Positions 63,402-64,000 of a DNA stretch of 64,000 bases are shown here, in pieces. Position 1 is the first letter of the stretch. The number at the start of each line of letters is the position of its first letter. The notes under the pieces were generated by a model. That model was not told the origin of the DNA and did no database searches. It was given only the letters and a program-made list of their open reading frames with translations. The stretch lies in assembly GCF_030540765.1 (NCBI RefSeq), contig NZ_JAUOEL010000006.1, positions 1 through 64,000 on the forward strand, read 5' to 3'. A program made the translations under genes and the position numbers. The DNA is from Flavivirga jejuensis (GTDB lineage: Bacteria > Bacteroidota > Bacteroidia > Flavobacteriales > Flavobacteriaceae).

Positions 63402-64000
63402 ATGGTATTTAATTCTTTTAATTTTATTGTTTTTATAATACCAGTACTCTTACTGTATTGGATTATTTTTAAAAGATCTTCTGTATTACAAAACGTTTTT
63501 TTATTACTTGCAAGTATCTTCTTTTATGCTTTTGCAGATTGGCGCTTTTTAATTTTATTGATAGCAAGTATTTTGTTGAATTTTTATTTAGGATTAAAAA
63601 TACATAATGCTGAAAAAGAAAGTAAACAAAAAATGTTTTTAAATATAGGTTTAGTCTTCAATATAGGACTATTACTATATTTTAAATATTTTAATTTTTT
63701 CTACGAAGGCTTTTTTAAAGCATTAAACCTCTTTGGGTTAGATTCCAACCATAATACCTTAAAAATATTATTACCCCTAGGTATCAGTTTTTTTACATTT
63801 CAAACATTAGGGTATTTAATAGATGTATACAACGAAGAAGTAAAACCTAATCAAAATTTACTTCAATTTTCAGTCTTTATTGCTTTCTTTCCAAAAATAT
63901 TGTCTGGACCAATTGAAAGAGCAGCAAACCTTCTTCCTCAAATAGAGAAGAAAAGATTATTCTCATATAACATTTTTACTGATGGATTGAGACAAATTTT
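63402..64000 (+). CDS. MBOAT family O-acyltransferase (3' partial)
   Basis: The gene starts at ATG 63402 and runs off the right edge after about 199 codons. The N-terminus is hydrophobic (FNFIVFIIPVLLLYWIIF). Helices follow, and then the family-like ILLPLGISFFTFQTLGYLIDVYNEE and FPKILSGPIERA. These match the N-terminal half of DltB/AlgI-type MBOAT enzymes; the catalytic histidine lies beyond the edge. With the ligase and carrier genes it is the acceptor-side enzyme of a polysaccharide or lipid esterification module. Confidence 0.9.
   Translation, partial: MVFNSFNFIVFIIPVLLLYWIIFKRSSVLQNVFLLLASIFFYAFADWRFLILLIASILLNFYLGLKIHNAEKESKQKMFLNIGLVFNIGLLLYFKYFNFFYEGFFKALNLFGLDSNHNTLKILLPLGISFFTFQTLGYLIDVYNEEVKPNQNLLQFSVFIAFFPKILSGPIERAANLLPQIEKKRLFSYNIFTDGLRQI

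Overview
The window looks like a chromosomal segment of a Bacteroidota bacterium, most likely family Flavobacteriaceae. The DNA is AT-rich and start codons lack Shine-Dalgarno sequences. Several upstream regions carry the Bacteroidota -7 motif TAnnTTTG. The gene content fits too: fused lpxC-fabZ followed by lpxA, efp and a second lpxD; a PorX-type PglZ response regulator beside tsaE; two-domain HisB and HisIE. No rRNA, tRNA, CRISPR array or intact transposase gene was seen.

Layout. (1) 0.5-5.4 kb: a leucine operon on the minus strand (leuC-leuD-leuA-leuB). A short Val/Leu/Ile-containing leader ORF and an intrinsic terminator lie ahead of leuC. (2) 5.8-12.0 kb: housekeeping and accessory genes (hotdog thioesterase, DUF72, a TetR regulator with a downstream SDR and a repeated 20-bp operator-like site, DUF2461, TruA-like synthase, small membrane and periplasmic proteins). 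(3) 12.0-19.9 kb: a complete histidine operon hisG-D-C-B-H-A-F-IE on the minus strand. It is preceded by an 18-residue leader peptide with HHHHFH, a strong terminator and alternative pairings that fit ribosome-dependent attenuation. (4) 20.0-32.3 kb: prohibitin-like protein, VWA-like membrane protein, fabG, two compact inverted-repeat elements, a lipoprotein, sucD, and the lipid A/fatty-acid cluster lpxD-lpxC/fabZ-lpxA-efp-lpxD2, followed by an HD phosphohydrolase. (5) 32.4-39.5 kb: porX, tsaE, a tiny secreted peptide overlapping a membrane protein gene, a CarboxypepD_reg/outer-membrane barrel protein, alanine dehydrogenase and a DUF4258-like protein. (6) 39.5-64.0 kb: surface polysaccharide genes, interrupted by putA-like proline dehydrogenase and aroB.

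The polysaccharide genes form two main arms divergent from a 677-bp gene-free region at 50.7-51.4 kb. The minus arm encodes a PglE-like aminotransferase, a PglF/CapD-like 4,6-dehydratase, a Wza-like export lipoprotein and a Wzc-like tyrosine kinase. The plus arm encodes a WbpP/TviC-like epimerase, a WbpO/TviB-like dehydrogenase, a Wzx flippase, a PP-loop ATPase-like protein, a pyruvyltransferase, a methyltransferase, two related GT4 glycosyltransferases, a CysE-like acetyltransferase, and an adenylation enzyme + carrier protein + MBOAT module that runs off the right edge. A PglC-like initiating transferase, a short CapD paralogue and a CpsB-like phosphatase lie just beyond the minus arm. Together they suggest a Wzx-dependent polysaccharide. 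It may start with a bacillosamine-type sugar, contain uronic acid, and carry pyruvyl and acyl or aminoacyl decorations. That overall picture is inference from gene families.

Functional calls rest on reading motifs in the translated sequence, with no database search. The strongest new-looking signals are the his attenuator, the possible leu attenuator, the polysaccharide PP-loop protein and the Dlt-like module.
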